Source: Chitinophaga niabensis (lineage in GTDB: Bacteria > Bacteroidota > Bacteroidia > Chitinophagales > Chitinophagaceae). From it: a stretch of DNA of 64,000 bases. Shown here piece by piece: positions 51,995 to 60,942 of this stretch. A program made the position numbers and the translations under genes. The notes under the pieces were generated by a model. It saw nothing but the letters and a program-made list of their open reading frames with translations, was not told the origin of the DNA and did not search any database. Position 1 is the first letter of the stretch. Each line of letters opens with the position of its first letter. The DNA lies in assembly GCF_900129465.1 (NCBI RefSeq), contig NZ_FSRA01000001.1, positions 1,612,001 to 1,676,000 on the forward strand, given 5' to 3'.

Positions 51995-53344
51995 TTAATT
52001 ATAGTTCCAGGTAAAGAAGATACCTGCGGGAAAATTCGTATAGTTCTTGTAGTTAGTACTTACTTTCGCGCCATTGCTAAAATTAAAGACGTTAATATTA
52101 TTGATCAGGAAATCCAGGCCATAACCTTTAATAGTGTTCATGTAAACTTCTCCTGTAAGGGGGTGCACTGCTATATTATTATATACAATATTGGCATTTT
52201 CAACCAGTGGCTTAGCATCTGCCATAAACTCCGTTGAGCCTATGCTGAAGATATGGCGGTACATTTTGGTACCGGCGCCACTGAAATAAAGTGTATCACC
52301 TTTTGCCGTAATACCAGGAGTAGCCCCAAATCCGGCGCTTACACTACCAACAGTAATATCATTGGCTTTTATTAAAGAATAATCCCTGTAATTGATCTTG
52401 GAAATTTTAGAAGGAGATCCGGTAGTGGATACCCAGATGTTGCCATCACTGGCTTTAACTACACCGCTAACGGAGGCTTTCATATCCAAAGCGAAAGTGA
52501 TGGAATCTTTATTTGGCTCGTATACATATACCTTGGTGCCGGCGGCAGCAAATATCTTATTATTTGAAACCGCCATCGTCAGCTTGGCAGAAGACCTGGT
52601 TCCTTTAATAAGCGTAAGCGCTTTGGTTGTAGTGTTAAACCGGTATAAACCGCTGTTATCCCTGATGATCACATTCTCTTCATTTAGTACGGCTACGTGC
52701 GTAGGCCAGCTAAGTGCGGCTAATTCATCATTATAAGCGGCTTCCTTTTTAAGTGTTTCGGCATTGGCTACTACAAGCAGGCCGTCGTTCTCAAATGAAT
52801 TGCCCACAGCGTTCTTTTTGCCATTCTGAGAAATGATGTAGATCTTGTTATTCCTTATGAATAAATCCTGTGCCACATTTCCGAGGTCTGTGCCATTCAC
52901 TTTAGAATAGGCGCTATCGGTAACAACACCGGTAGGGCTGATAAAGGTCAGGCTCCCGTTCTCCGACGTCATATTCCCCTCGTTTAATACAAATGTGCCG
53001 TATTTGTACTTTCCATATACCGTAACACTTACCTGGGAAGAAGTTTTTTTATCGCTCTTTGAAGCCGTTACAGTAATCGTATGTTCTCCCAGGTCATTTG
53101 AAACAAACTTAAAGATGGAATCTTTAGCCGCTGCATCTTTATTGTCCACAGACCATGCAAAAGTACTCCCCTTGGTTGCCTTTACTTTGAAAAACAAGGT
53201 ATCCTGCTGTGCTACATTGTTTTGAGAAAGCACATTTACGATCTCCACCTCGGGGGCCTCCACCAGCTCAATTTTGTCTTTTTTAGAGCAGGATACTGTT
53301 GCAAGGACGATCAACGTCCCAAATGCCAAAACACTTTTTTTCAT
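51995..53344 (-). CDS. BtuG-like propeller surface lipoprotein, copy 2 (DUF5074 type)
   Basis: 449 residues. Lipobox TVSC (about residue 19). An N-terminal Ig/PKD-like domain (about 30-115, FAWSVDNKD, SKSDKKTSSQVSVTVYG) precedes a beta-propeller of the DUF5074/YncE type that opens YGTFVLNEGNMTSENGSLTF. The Trp/Gly-rich blade repeats (VSTTGSPSKISKINYRDYSL, NIAVHPLTGEVYMNT) follow. It is a longer paralogue of the BtuG-like gene at 57.4 kb, sharing the GNM opening. In Bacteroides, BtuG is a surface lipoprotein that binds cobalamin with extreme affinity and pairs with BtuB. Last gene of the operon, 4 nt from its neighbour. Confidence 0.75.
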   Translation of the reverse strand: MKKSVLAFGTLIVLATVSCSKKDKIELVEAPEVEIVNVLSQNNVAQQDTLFFKVKATKGSTFAWSVDNKDAAAKDSIFKFVSNDLGEHTITVTASKSDKKTSSQVSVTVYGKYKYGTFVLNEGNMTSENGSLTFISPTGVVTDSAYSKVNGTDLGNVAQDLFIRNNKIYIISQNGKKNAVGNSFENDGLLVVANAETLKKEAAYNDELAALSWPTHVAVLNEENVIIRDNSGLYRFNTTTKALTLIKGTRSSAKLTMAVSNNKIFAAAGTKVYVYEPNKDSITFALDMKASVSGVVKASDGNIWVSTTGSPSKISKINYRDYSLIKANDITVGSVSAGFGATPGITAKGDTLYFSGAGTKMYRHIFSIGSTEFMADAKPLVENANIVYNNIAVHPLTGEVYMNTIKGYGLDFLINNINVFNFSNGAKVSTNYKNYTNFPAGIFFTWNYN

Positions 53345-53348
53345 GTAC

Positions 53349-54872
53349 TTATTGATTTATTGTCGCAATTTTTGTTCCTAACAGGTGCAGGTCTTCCCCA
53401 CGGGATATTTCAGTGGATGCTTCTCCCAGCCAGCCATTTTCCTGGTCTACTCCATTATATAATTTCACAAAGTCGATACCCGGCAGCAATACCTTATTAC
53501 CGTTTTTATCAATGGCCCAGTCTATATCAATGCCGGAGTTATCATGTGTATTAGGATAGTTATCTACATATCCATATTTGAAAGCATACAGCACAAAGTA
53601 GCTGCCCTGGCCACTTTCCTCTATACCATTCCTTGCGAGGCGGATGCCTTTGTAGGTGATCTGATCGTCTTTCACCCATCCTGGGTAATAACTTTGTGTA
53701 TGGTAGGTGTTTTTGATCTTGTAACCTTGCTGCCCCTGGTTATCGCTCCAGCTAATATAGTTGGGGATGCTGATGTGGCCCTGGGGAGTACCAGGCGTTT
53801 CCGTTACCGGGCGGCTATAGGTCATTTCGTAATTCCGGAAAGTGCGCACATCATTTTTACTAGCTACAGCAGCACTATACCATGGTTCGTTTTCAGCAGA
53901 AAAATTACCGCTGCCTTTTATTTCATACCACTCATCTTCATCGGGTTTACCATTTTTATTTTTATCGTATGCTACCATCACAATCGCAGGCTCGCAGCTT
54001 CCGCCGAAAGGTGCATTGGGACGTGGGTTGGCATTGGCGCCGAATGCATTTCCATGGATCCGGAAATCGCGTCTGCCTGGTACATTTACAATGGTGTGAT
54101 CAAACCCTACCACAACATAGCCGCCCCAGCCACCTAAGGTGATGGTATTGGCATCTTCTCCCACCAGCTCTTTACTTACTTTGCCTATTATCGTTTCATA
54201 GGTGTCGCCTGCATTATATTTGGGCAGTTCGTTTACAAACTGACCGGGAGCAGGCAGGTAATCGAAAACTTTTGAGATATAGGGAGAGGGCGCCTTATCA
54301 GACTGCTTCACCGTTATAAGCAGCGTATCCACCAGTTCCCCGGAGGAAACTTTTAATTTGAAAGAGCCTCTATCCACGGAGGTGAATAAGGCCCTTTTAG
54401 AATTGGTGGTGTCTGACAACCTGTAGCGTTCGGAGGGAGCCGACAGTATTTCCCATTTGAGATCAGTCTTATTCGCAAATTTCTGTGATGCCTCAATGGC
54501 CAGGATCTTATTCGCTGTTGTTTGCCAGTTCAGGTAACGGCCTGTAGTGATCTGTAAAACTTTTTGTACAATGTTACCGGCATTATAGGCCTTAACGATC
54601 AGGCTATAAGTACCGGGATCGGCAGGCGCCTGAAAAGTATACTGCAATGCATTCGCTACCCTTTGGCCGTTCACTATCCATACAAGGGAATCCACACCGT
54701 TTTCAATGGTTGGAGTAAGTGAGATGTTCTCTCTTACCACTACGTAGTACTCAGATTCAAGTCCGGCAATAACCGGTGCAGGTGCCGCTGGCTCAGCATC
54801 TTTTTTTCCGCAGCTGGCAACTAAAAGTGCCAGGCAGGCCAGGTAAAGGAGGAAATTATTTCTATAGTTCAT
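53349..54872 (-). CDS. PKD-domain surface lipoprotein, copy 2 (possible BtuH-like)
   Basis: 507 residues. Lipobox VASC near residue 21 (LACLALLVASCGKKD). Two or so PKD/Ig-like domains occupy the first half (VDSLVWIVNGQRVANALQYT, KILAIEASQKF). The second half is a distinct domain with FGGSCEPAIVMVAYDKNKNG followed by KPDEDEWYEIKGSG, an EF-hand-like DxNxNGxxDEDE loop. The same loop occurs in the paralogue at 55.9 kb. Bacteroides B12 loci carry extra surface B12-binding lipoproteins (BtuH); this gene is a candidate by position, not proven by motif. Second last gene of the operon. Confidence 0.65.
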   Translation of the reverse strand: MNYRNNFLLYLACLALLVASCGKKDAEPAAPAPVIAGLESEYYVVVRENISLTPTIENGVDSLVWIVNGQRVANALQYTFQAPADPGTYSLIVKAYNAGNIVQKVLQITTGRYLNWQTTANKILAIEASQKFANKTDLKWEILSAPSERYRLSDTTNSKRALFTSVDRGSFKLKVSSGELVDTLLITVKQSDKAPSPYISKVFDYLPAPGQFVNELPKYNAGDTYETIIGKVSKELVGEDANTITLGGWGGYVVVGFDHTIVNVPGRRDFRIHGNAFGANANPRPNAPFGGSCEPAIVMVAYDKNKNGKPDEDEWYEIKGSGNFSAENEPWYSAAVASKNDVRTFRNYEMTYSRPVTETPGTPQGHISIPNYISWSDNQGQQGYKIKNTYHTQSYYPGWVKDDQITYKGIRLARNGIEESGQGSYFVLYAFKYGYVDNYPNTHDNSGIDIDWAIDKNGNKVLLPGIDFVKLYNGVDQENGWLGEASTEISRGEDLHLLGTKIATINQ

Positions 54873-54903
54873 GATATTTATTTTAAAAAGCCGGGCATTT
54901 GTT

Positions 54904-55836
54904 TTATTGCGTCACTTCAACATTGTCTATACAGATATAGGCTGGGGTATTAAGCCCATAAGTACCTGAATCGTTACCTTCAAAGTTGAACTCAACCCGT
55001 GTAACATTACCCAAAGCAGAGAGGTCGAAATAAGTCCAGTTGATCAATGGGGATACAACAGGCAAATGGTTATTGTATTTTGCCAGGAAAATTTCAACAG
55101 GGTCGCCATTATTTGTGGGCGTATTACCATCAAAACCATATGCCAGTAATTTGAAATACCCTGTTCCGTTCTCTACATCAGAGAGAGGGGTTGCCACGCC
55201 GGACTGACCAAATGCATTACCGTTCTGGATCACACCGTAAGTGTAAGAAGAAAGGCAGATCTGCATTCCCTCTATCACGCCGCTGCCAGATGTAAAGTTC
55301 AGGGTAGGAGGGGTAGCATAAGAGGAGTTAAAGAAATCCACATAGCCAAACATTACGGCAAAGTTGCTGCTCCCGCCGTAACCTCCGTTGTTAGTGCCAT
55401 GCGTGCCTGAATAAACACTGCACTGGTTGAGGTAAGAGTACCACCAATCACCGGACTGGCCTGGAATATTTGACTTATAGTTCCAGTTGGAAACCACAAA
55501 ACCGCCATCATAGAATTCAACCGGAGAACCTCCGCCTGCACCTTTGATCGCAAACCGCAGATTACTGGGGGAATGTACGTAGGGTGCAATCTGGGTACCG
55601 CCCCAGGTTGAGTAGGCATTGTCTCCATAGGAGGTATTGCCTGCCATATAACTGCTGCCTATACCCTCAAAAGTGATGGTGTAGGTAGTGGATAATAAGC
55701 CGTTTGCACCTGCTTTTTTAGTCTCCGGTTTTGCAGCCGGGTCCGGCAACACATCATTCTGCTTGTTACAGGAAGCTGTAACAACAAGAGAAATGCTCGC
55801 TATCAGCAGTGCCTTATTAAAAAGGGATTTTTTCAT
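54904..55836 (-). CDS. DUF4465 secreted lipoprotein
   Basis: 310 residues. A lipobox TASC (about residue 23) follows MKKSLFNKALLIASISLVV. The mature part matches the DUF4465 pattern: TITFEGIGSSYMAGNTSY, SGDWWYSYLNQCSVYSGT, NNGGYGGSSNFAVMFGYVD, and the C-terminal LGNVTRVEFNFEGNDSGTYG with YICIDNVEV. It is a beta-sandwich-like surface protein, seen in Bacteroidota B12 and other operons. It sits in the middle of the six-gene operon between the two PKD lipoproteins. Confidence 0.8.
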   Translation of the reverse strand: MKKSLFNKALLIASISLVVTASCNKQNDVLPDPAAKPETKKAGANGLLSTTYTITFEGIGSSYMAGNTSYGDNAYSTWGGTQIAPYVHSPSNLRFAIKGAGGGSPVEFYDGGFVVSNWNYKSNIPGQSGDWWYSYLNQCSVYSGTHGTNNGGYGGSSNFAVMFGYVDFFNSSYATPPTLNFTSGSGVIEGMQICLSSYTYGVIQNGNAFGQSGVATPLSDVENGTGYFKLLAYGFDGNTPTNNGDPVEIFLAKYNNHLPVVSPLINWTYFDLSALGNVTRVEFNFEGNDSGTYGLNTPAYICIDNVEVTQ

Positions 55837-55885
55837 AAGTTTTAATTTTTGTTGGGTTATGAATGAATCGGGGTTGCCCGGCTTT

Positions 55886-57346
55886 TTAATTTTTGAGATG
55901 CCTGTCTAATATGGCGCCCACCTGTAACATCCGCGCTTCTTCCATATTCACATCTTTCAGCACATTACCAGTGGTATTGTCCTGTTGAAAAGGATAAACA
56001 ACCTTCTGTACTTTCACAAAATCAATCCCTGGTAACTGAATGTTTTCGCCTTTATTATTGACGGCCATATCAATATCAACATTCAGTTTCTGGAAGAACG
56101 GAGAGGCGCCGGAGAGGTTCCTGATGATGCGTTTTCCTTTGCGGGAGAACGTAGTTGGCCATCCGTCCAGCATAGCTACCTGTTTGGTATTGAAATCGAT
56201 CATGTGAAGGCCGGGGAAAAATCCCCTGATAGAGAAAACGCCACCAAAGGTCATAGAGCTGGCGAAAGTTTTATTGGTCAGGAGCTCTCCCTGGGTAGGT
56301 TCGGTCCTGTTATCTTTCCAGTTAGAATAAACATACACCCTCCTGGTATCTGTTTCGGTTTTATTATAGGTAAAGGTCATTTCATAAGTCAATGTATCCT
56401 CTAATCCGTAATCATCGTTTTTGATCTCATACCATTCATCTTCATCCGGCTTGCCATTTTTATTACGATCATAAGCTACGTATACAGCTGGAACATCTTT
56501 GTTGGAATAAAAAGCCGTCAGCTCCAGATCGGTTTTGCCGGCAACATTAACAACGGTATGATCAAATTTAAAGGTGGCAGCGCTTCCCCAGGAGCCGAGG
56601 AAAAGCCCGGCTGCATTGCTGGTCTTTCTCATCTCACTTGCCTTGGCTAAAAAGGCATTGTAAGGAAGCGGATATTCATACCCCAGGTCCCATAATATTT
56701 TATCTCCTATAATAGCCCAGTTATGCAATTTGCCGGGAGCAGGCGCGTATTCCAGAACGGTATAAGCATTTTTTACATACTGCTCTGCCTTCACTGTTAT
56801 GGTGCGGGTGGATGTTGCCGTCTGTTTACCTGCGGTAGCACGGAATGTAAGGTCGTATGTTCCGGCTTCAGGTGAAATGAAGCTCAGGTTGCGTGTTTTG
56901 CCAATCACAGAATCGCCGATAGACCATTCATACTGGTAATCTGTTCTGTCAGGGCCTGTAACGGTAGGTGCAATATCAATTACATTGCACATGGAAACTG
57001 CCAGCTGATCGGTTATTGATACAGCAATTGGTTTCTCTACAAATATCTTAAAGGATTGCTCAGCAGCACCGCCTTTGTTACCTGCTTTAAAAGTGACGTT
57101 GAAATTCCCCGGTTCAGTAGCTTCAAAAGTATAATTGGTTTGGCCGGAGGAGATCACCTTTTCATTCACTAACCAGGTATAACTGTTCCCTTTGAGGTTA
57201 GTGATATTGGGGGCCAGTATCATTTTATCTCCAATGTTCAAAACGATGGTATCTTCTCCGACTCCGGAAATGGCCGGGGGCAGGTATTGTCCTTTCCTGC
57301 AGGAAATAGCGGCTATCAGCAACGCCAGGAAAATAATTCTTTTCAT
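55886..57346 (-). CDS. PKD-domain surface lipoprotein, copy 1 (possible BtuH-like)
   Basis: About 486 residues from the ATG at 57346 (MKRIIFLALLIAAISC lipobox); longer readings run into the previous gene and are rejected. Two PKD/Ig-like domains (NITNLKGNSYTWLVNEKVIS and YQYEWSIGDSVIGKTRNLSF) precede a C-terminal domain with VYVAYDRNKNGKPDEDEWYE, an EF-hand-like loop shared with copy 2, and SFMTFGGVFSIRG-type strands. It starts 4 nt after the BtuG-like stop. A role in corrinoid or calcium binding at the cell surface is inferred from position. Confidence 0.65.
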   Translation of the reverse strand: MKRIIFLALLIAAISCRKGQYLPPAISGVGEDTIVLNIGDKMILAPNITNLKGNSYTWLVNEKVISSGQTNYTFEATEPGNFNVTFKAGNKGGAAEQSFKIFVEKPIAVSITDQLAVSMCNVIDIAPTVTGPDRTDYQYEWSIGDSVIGKTRNLSFISPEAGTYDLTFRATAGKQTATSTRTITVKAEQYVKNAYTVLEYAPAPGKLHNWAIIGDKILWDLGYEYPLPYNAFLAKASEMRKTSNAAGLFLGSWGSAATFKFDHTVVNVAGKTDLELTAFYSNKDVPAVYVAYDRNKNGKPDEDEWYEIKNDDYGLEDTLTYEMTFTYNKTETDTRRVYVYSNWKDNRTEPTQGELLTNKTFASSMTFGGVFSIRGFFPGLHMIDFNTKQVAMLDGWPTTFSRKGKRIIRNLSGASPFFQKLNVDIDMAVNNKGENIQLPGIDFVKVQKVVYPFQQDNTTGNVLKDVNMEEARMLQVGAILDRHLKN

Positions 57347-57350
57347 ATAT

Positions 57351-58493
57351 TTATTGTTTAGGCAATAAGGCAAAGTGAGCAGGTATATCACCGGTACGAA
57401 CACTCCATTTCTTTTTACCCTCTTTCGTAAAACAGTATAATATCCCGGGGGAAACATAGTTACCCGCATCTGTTACATAGATATCTTTAGTGACAGGATG
57501 TACCATAATGCCGTAAGGGATCTCTATTTCCTTATCAGTCCCGTCTGTGATAAATGAACGTGTAACTATCCCGCGTGTACGGGTATTAACAATACCATAA
57601 GTGATCACATTGGAATAAGTAATGTAACTCCACTCTGTACTGTATACATACAGGGAGTCTCCGTCCAGGAAATAATTGCTGACTGCAATAGGCAATGTAT
57701 CTGTTACCTTTTGTTGGGTTTTATCTATGAAGTAGAGCCTGGAGGGAAGTTGTTTATAATCACCCCTGGATGTTACCCAGAGATCGCCCCGTTTATCGGC
57801 CTTAATGTGGTGGAGGTTATAGGCCACATCGATCCGTTTATCTTCTTTAAAAGTGGCCAGGTCTATCACAGAAACTGTTCGCTCATATTTATCCGTGTTT
57901 CCTGCCCCCATATAACCGCCTGAGTTGGCTACATAGATCTTGCCATTTGCTATTTCAAGGTTATCAGGCTGGAATCCAACAATGCATTTATCAACTATTG
58001 CAAGCGTGGTTGTATCTACTTTGGCCACATAACCTTTCTGAGCATAGTTAGGATTGATCTCAATAGGCCCTGCGTAAGAAGTGATATAGGCAAATCCTTT
58101 ATCGAACTTTATATAACGGCAATTAGGGATCTCAATTTGCCCGATCCTTCGGGCAGTCCCTGCATCCATTACCTCTACTTTATTGGAAGCATTGATCACT
58201 GCATAAAGCCTGCTGCCATAGATCGCAATATCGTTCCCTACATCTCCCAGCTGCTTGGGCACCGTTGGATTAACGGCGGCATAAATGTTCCTTTGAAAGG
58301 TGCCGGTAGCATAGTCAAAATAGTCCAGCGTGCTTTTATTGCTGCCCATATTACCTTCATTCAGCAGGTAAAAGCCGGAGAATCCGTTTTGCGAAGGATC
58401 ATCCAGGGAAGTATCTTCATTCATGAATACCTCCACGTCCTTCCGGCATGATGCCAGCAACAGCACTATGAAGAATAACGGATACTTTCTCAT
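57351..58493 (-). CDS. BtuG-like propeller surface lipoprotein, copy 1
   Basis: 380 residues. Lipobox LLASC (Cys16). A YncE/DUF5074-type propeller: GFYLLNEGNMGSNKSTLDYF opens, and repeated blades run through GSRLYAVINASNKVEVMDAG, DNLEIANGKIYVANSGGYMG and KRGDLWVTSRGDYKQLPSRL. It lacks the N-terminal Ig domain of copy 2. The ATG overlaps the btuB stop by 4 nt (ATGA). This is the exact arrangement of BtuB-BtuG in Bacteroides, where BtuG takes cobalamin from outside and hands it to BtuB. Confidence 0.82.
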   Translation of the reverse strand: MRKYPLFFIVLLLASCRKDVEVFMNEDTSLDDPSQNGFSGFYLLNEGNMGSNKSTLDYFDYATGTFQRNIYAAVNPTVPKQLGDVGNDIAIYGSRLYAVINASNKVEVMDAGTARRIGQIEIPNCRYIKFDKGFAYITSYAGPIEINPNYAQKGYVAKVDTTTLAIVDKCIVGFQPDNLEIANGKIYVANSGGYMGAGNTDKYERTVSVIDLATFKEDKRIDVAYNLHHIKADKRGDLWVTSRGDYKQLPSRLYFIDKTQQKVTDTLPIAVSNYFLDGDSLYVYSTEWSYITYSNVITYGIVNTRTRGIVTRSFITDGTDKEIEIPYGIMVHPVTKDIYVTDAGNYVSPGILYCFTKEGKKKWSVRTGDIPAHFALLPKQ

Positions 58494-60550
58494 AGTTCAA
58501 CAGATAAAATGATCTTATAATTTCGTTTGGGCATCGGGTAGTTCATTACCACCTCATAGTCCTGGTTAAAAACATTATTCAGCTCTCCGGAGATCCTGAA
58601 GTGATACTTTTTAAGCTGGATGTTCTTTGAGGCAGAGAGATCGCTGGTATACCAGGGTTGTTCATAATTCTCAGGTATATTGGCTGAATTATGATAACGT
58701 TCCCCTACATAAATAAAGCTGTAGTTCAGGCGCCAGGAATAGTATTGTATACTTGAAATGATTGAACCGCTGTGCCGGGGAATATAAGGGATCTGCCCGC
58801 CATAGGTTAACTTCTGCAATTCAGGATTTTTTCGCTTTGTATAATCCTGTGCCGTCTGATAGGTGTAAGCAGCCCTCAGGTTTAATAAAATACCGGTTGG
58901 GAAAGAGAAGGTCTGATCAGATACAAGGTCCATTCCCCTTATCTCCACATCTCCGATATTCATCATCATCCAGCGGTACATACCACTGCCTTTGGGAACG
59001 GCTACTATTTTATCAGTCACCCTGTTGAAATAAAGGTCTGATTGTATCTGCCACTCGCTCAAAACTGATCCCGGGCGGCTTTTACGATATACAAACCCCA
59101 GGTTATACTGGTGTGTGTATTCCGGTTTCAGACTAATGTTGCCAATATCCGTGTAATACAGGTCATTAAAAGTGGGCATGCGGAAAATGTTCTTATAAAA
59201 GGCCCTTATGTTAAAGTCGGTTTTGGAAAAGGGCTTGTAGGATAAGAACACCGCCGGGGTAATCTCATTTTTGGAAGGAGCGGAGATGGCAGAATCCCCT
59301 GTGGGAGTGTTGCCCCTGGTTACGCGCTCATTTACAAAGGTGCCTAAAACACTTGCCTGCATTTTTAGCTTTCCCAGGTCTGCCGCTCCGGCTAATGCTA
59401 CCAGGGAAGTAAATCTTTCCGGAAATACAAATCCATCCAGGTTAGCGTTCAGCGTATTATACTGGAAATCTGTAGACAGGTTGATGTCGATCTTCTTCGA
59501 TAAGCTGTATTTGTTGGCAACAGAAGCATACCATTCCTGCTGATGAAAATTGTTATCGATATACATTAAAGTAGTATCGGGGTTCAGGTAGCGCATATAA
59601 TCATTGGCATACTTCGCGTTAACCTGGAGATCGTAACCACCAATGATATTTTTCTGAAAGGAACCCTGTAAAAAGAAATTACGGTCCCACTGCCTTTGAG
59701 CGCGCTTCCATACATTATTGACGATGGCGCCCGGTATTCCCCTTTCTGAATTGTAGAAGTAGGCTTTGGCATTCCAGTATCCACGATCTATGTTGCCATA
59801 TAATCCACTTTCAAGCCTCAGTGCATTGATGTCCCCATTTTGCCTGTAAGCAGTTGTATCCCAGGCAACGTCTTTGGATCCGTGAAATACTCTTTTGTAA
59901 CGGAATGGATAACGGCCGGAAGATCTTATGAATTCGCTGCTAAAGGAATAGTTAACGTGTTGCGTAAGTTTTTGCTCCAGTAATAGTGAGGGATTTACCA
60001 GGTCAAATGAACCTGTTTTAAAAACACCTTTAAAGTTTGTTCTTTTGAGAGAATCAAAAACAGGTTTCCGGCTCCGCAGATAAATAGTGCCGGACGATCC
60101 ATAATCCCTTGCAGGCTGGAAGATCTCACTTTTCTGACCATTATAAATGGAGATGGATTCGATGTTATCCATGGAAAATTTTCCAAGGTCTATTTGTCCA
60201 TTTTGAGCATTACCCAGCTGGATCCCATCGTAGAATACGCCCATATGGTTAGTGCCCATACTGCGCATGTCTACGGTTTTCAGCCCTCCTATGCCTCCAT
60301 AATCTTTTACCTGAACACCTGCGAAATAGCGTATGGCATCTGCTACAGAAAAGCTGTTTAAACTTTTCAGGTTGGCGCCGGAGAGCTGCTGAGAAGGGAT
60401 AACTTCTTTATATACGGACGTATAAATTGTGACACCCTGCAATGTCTTAATACGCCCCGTATCCGCACGTTGCTGTCCGTACAGGCCAATGCCAATAAAT
60501 AATCCTAAAAACGTGATGGAAAACGTTTTTAGAATGCATGAAATACGCAT
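58490..60550 (-). CDS. btuB: BtuB-like TonB-dependent vitamin B12 outer-membrane receptor
   Basis: 686 residues. A signal peptide (FSITFLGLFIGIGLYGQ) leads to a TonB-box and plug domain, VADAIRYFAGVQVKDYGGIG followed by GTNHMGVFYDGIQLGNAQNG. A 22-strand barrel follows; its C terminus KRNYKIILSVEL ends in the beta-signal pattern. The gene starts about 120 nt downstream of a cobalamin riboswitch, and the next gene is BtuG-like. Both point to vitamin B12 or a related corrinoid as the ligand. First gene of a six-gene operon. Confidence 0.9.
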   Translation of the reverse strand: MRISCILKTFSITFLGLFIGIGLYGQQRADTGRIKTLQGVTIYTSVYKEVIPSQQLSGANLKSLNSFSVADAIRYFAGVQVKDYGGIGGLKTVDMRSMGTNHMGVFYDGIQLGNAQNGQIDLGKFSMDNIESISIYNGQKSEIFQPARDYGSSGTIYLRSRKPVFDSLKRTNFKGVFKTGSFDLVNPSLLLEQKLTQHVNYSFSSEFIRSSGRYPFRYKRVFHGSKDVAWDTTAYRQNGDINALRLESGLYGNIDRGYWNAKAYFYNSERGIPGAIVNNVWKRAQRQWDRNFFLQGSFQKNIIGGYDLQVNAKYANDYMRYLNPDTTLMYIDNNFHQQEWYASVANKYSLSKKIDINLSTDFQYNTLNANLDGFVFPERFTSLVALAGAADLGKLKMQASVLGTFVNERVTRGNTPTGDSAISAPSKNEITPAVFLSYKPFSKTDFNIRAFYKNIFRMPTFNDLYYTDIGNISLKPEYTHQYNLGFVYRKSRPGSVLSEWQIQSDLYFNRVTDKIVAVPKGSGMYRWMMMNIGDVEIRGMDLVSDQTFSFPTGILLNLRAAYTYQTAQDYTKRKNPELQKLTYGGQIPYIPRHSGSIISSIQYYSWRLNYSFIYVGERYHNSANIPENYEQPWYTSDLSASKNIQLKKYHFRISGELNNVFNQDYEVVMNYPMPKRNYKIILSVEL

Positions 60551-60606
60551 CCGTAAATAGATTTCTTCAGATTGCTTACTGAATGATACACGAAAACAAA
60601 TAGATA

Positions 60607-60626
60607 CCTGAAATACTCATTTCAGG
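60607..60626 (-). promoter_or_regulatory. Candidate expression-platform hairpin
   Basis: CCTGAAAT and ATTTCAGG form a perfect 8-bp stem with a four-base loop between the riboswitch and btuB. Its 5' arm could also pair with the GGTGAAAATCC region of the aptamer. A U-rich but not continuous tract follows. Confidence 0.45.
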
Positions 60627-60664
60627 CTGTATTTAAAGCCCTATCCGCGAAAGCTTTAAAATTG

Positions 60665-60842
60665 TTTGCAGTGGCAGGTCTCCTGACTTGTTCTCACTTT
60701 GAACGCGCCTTCCCATTTTTATTCACTAAAAACAGTGGCAAGAAGATGTCAAAGTGTTGTAATAGAACTTACAGTAGCGGGTCTGTTCAGGATTTTCACC
60801 TGATTCCCTATTAATTTTAACATTGTGAAACGTATGTTAAAA
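60665..60842 (-). ncRNA. Cobalamin (vitamin B12) riboswitch
   Basis: On the minus strand the sequence contains GGGAATCAGGTGAAAATCC, then CAGACCCGCTACTGTAAG, then GGGAAGGCGCG, and the B12 box AGTCAGGAGACCTGCC (complement of 60673-60688). These are the conserved elements of class I cobalamin aptamers in the correct order and spacing. It occupies the leader of btuB; when cobalamin is plentiful the operon should be shut off. Confidence 0.95.
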
Positions 60843-60855
60843 ACCAAATGCAACG

Positions 60856-60886
60856 CGAAAGTAGCTTATTTCTATATTATAACAAA
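60856..60886 (-). promoter_or_regulatory. Promoter of the B12 operon
   Basis: On the minus strand TTTG (60883-60886), a 19-bp spacer and TACTTTCG (60856-60863, seven of eight matches to TAnnTTTG). The predicted start site near 60850 lies just upstream of the riboswitch and gives a leader of about 300 nt. Confidence 0.65.
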
Positions 60887-60942
60887 GGGTCTTTTCATCC
60901 TACGTCCAGAATTCCTCCCAAATCAGGTCCTACTTTTATGCG

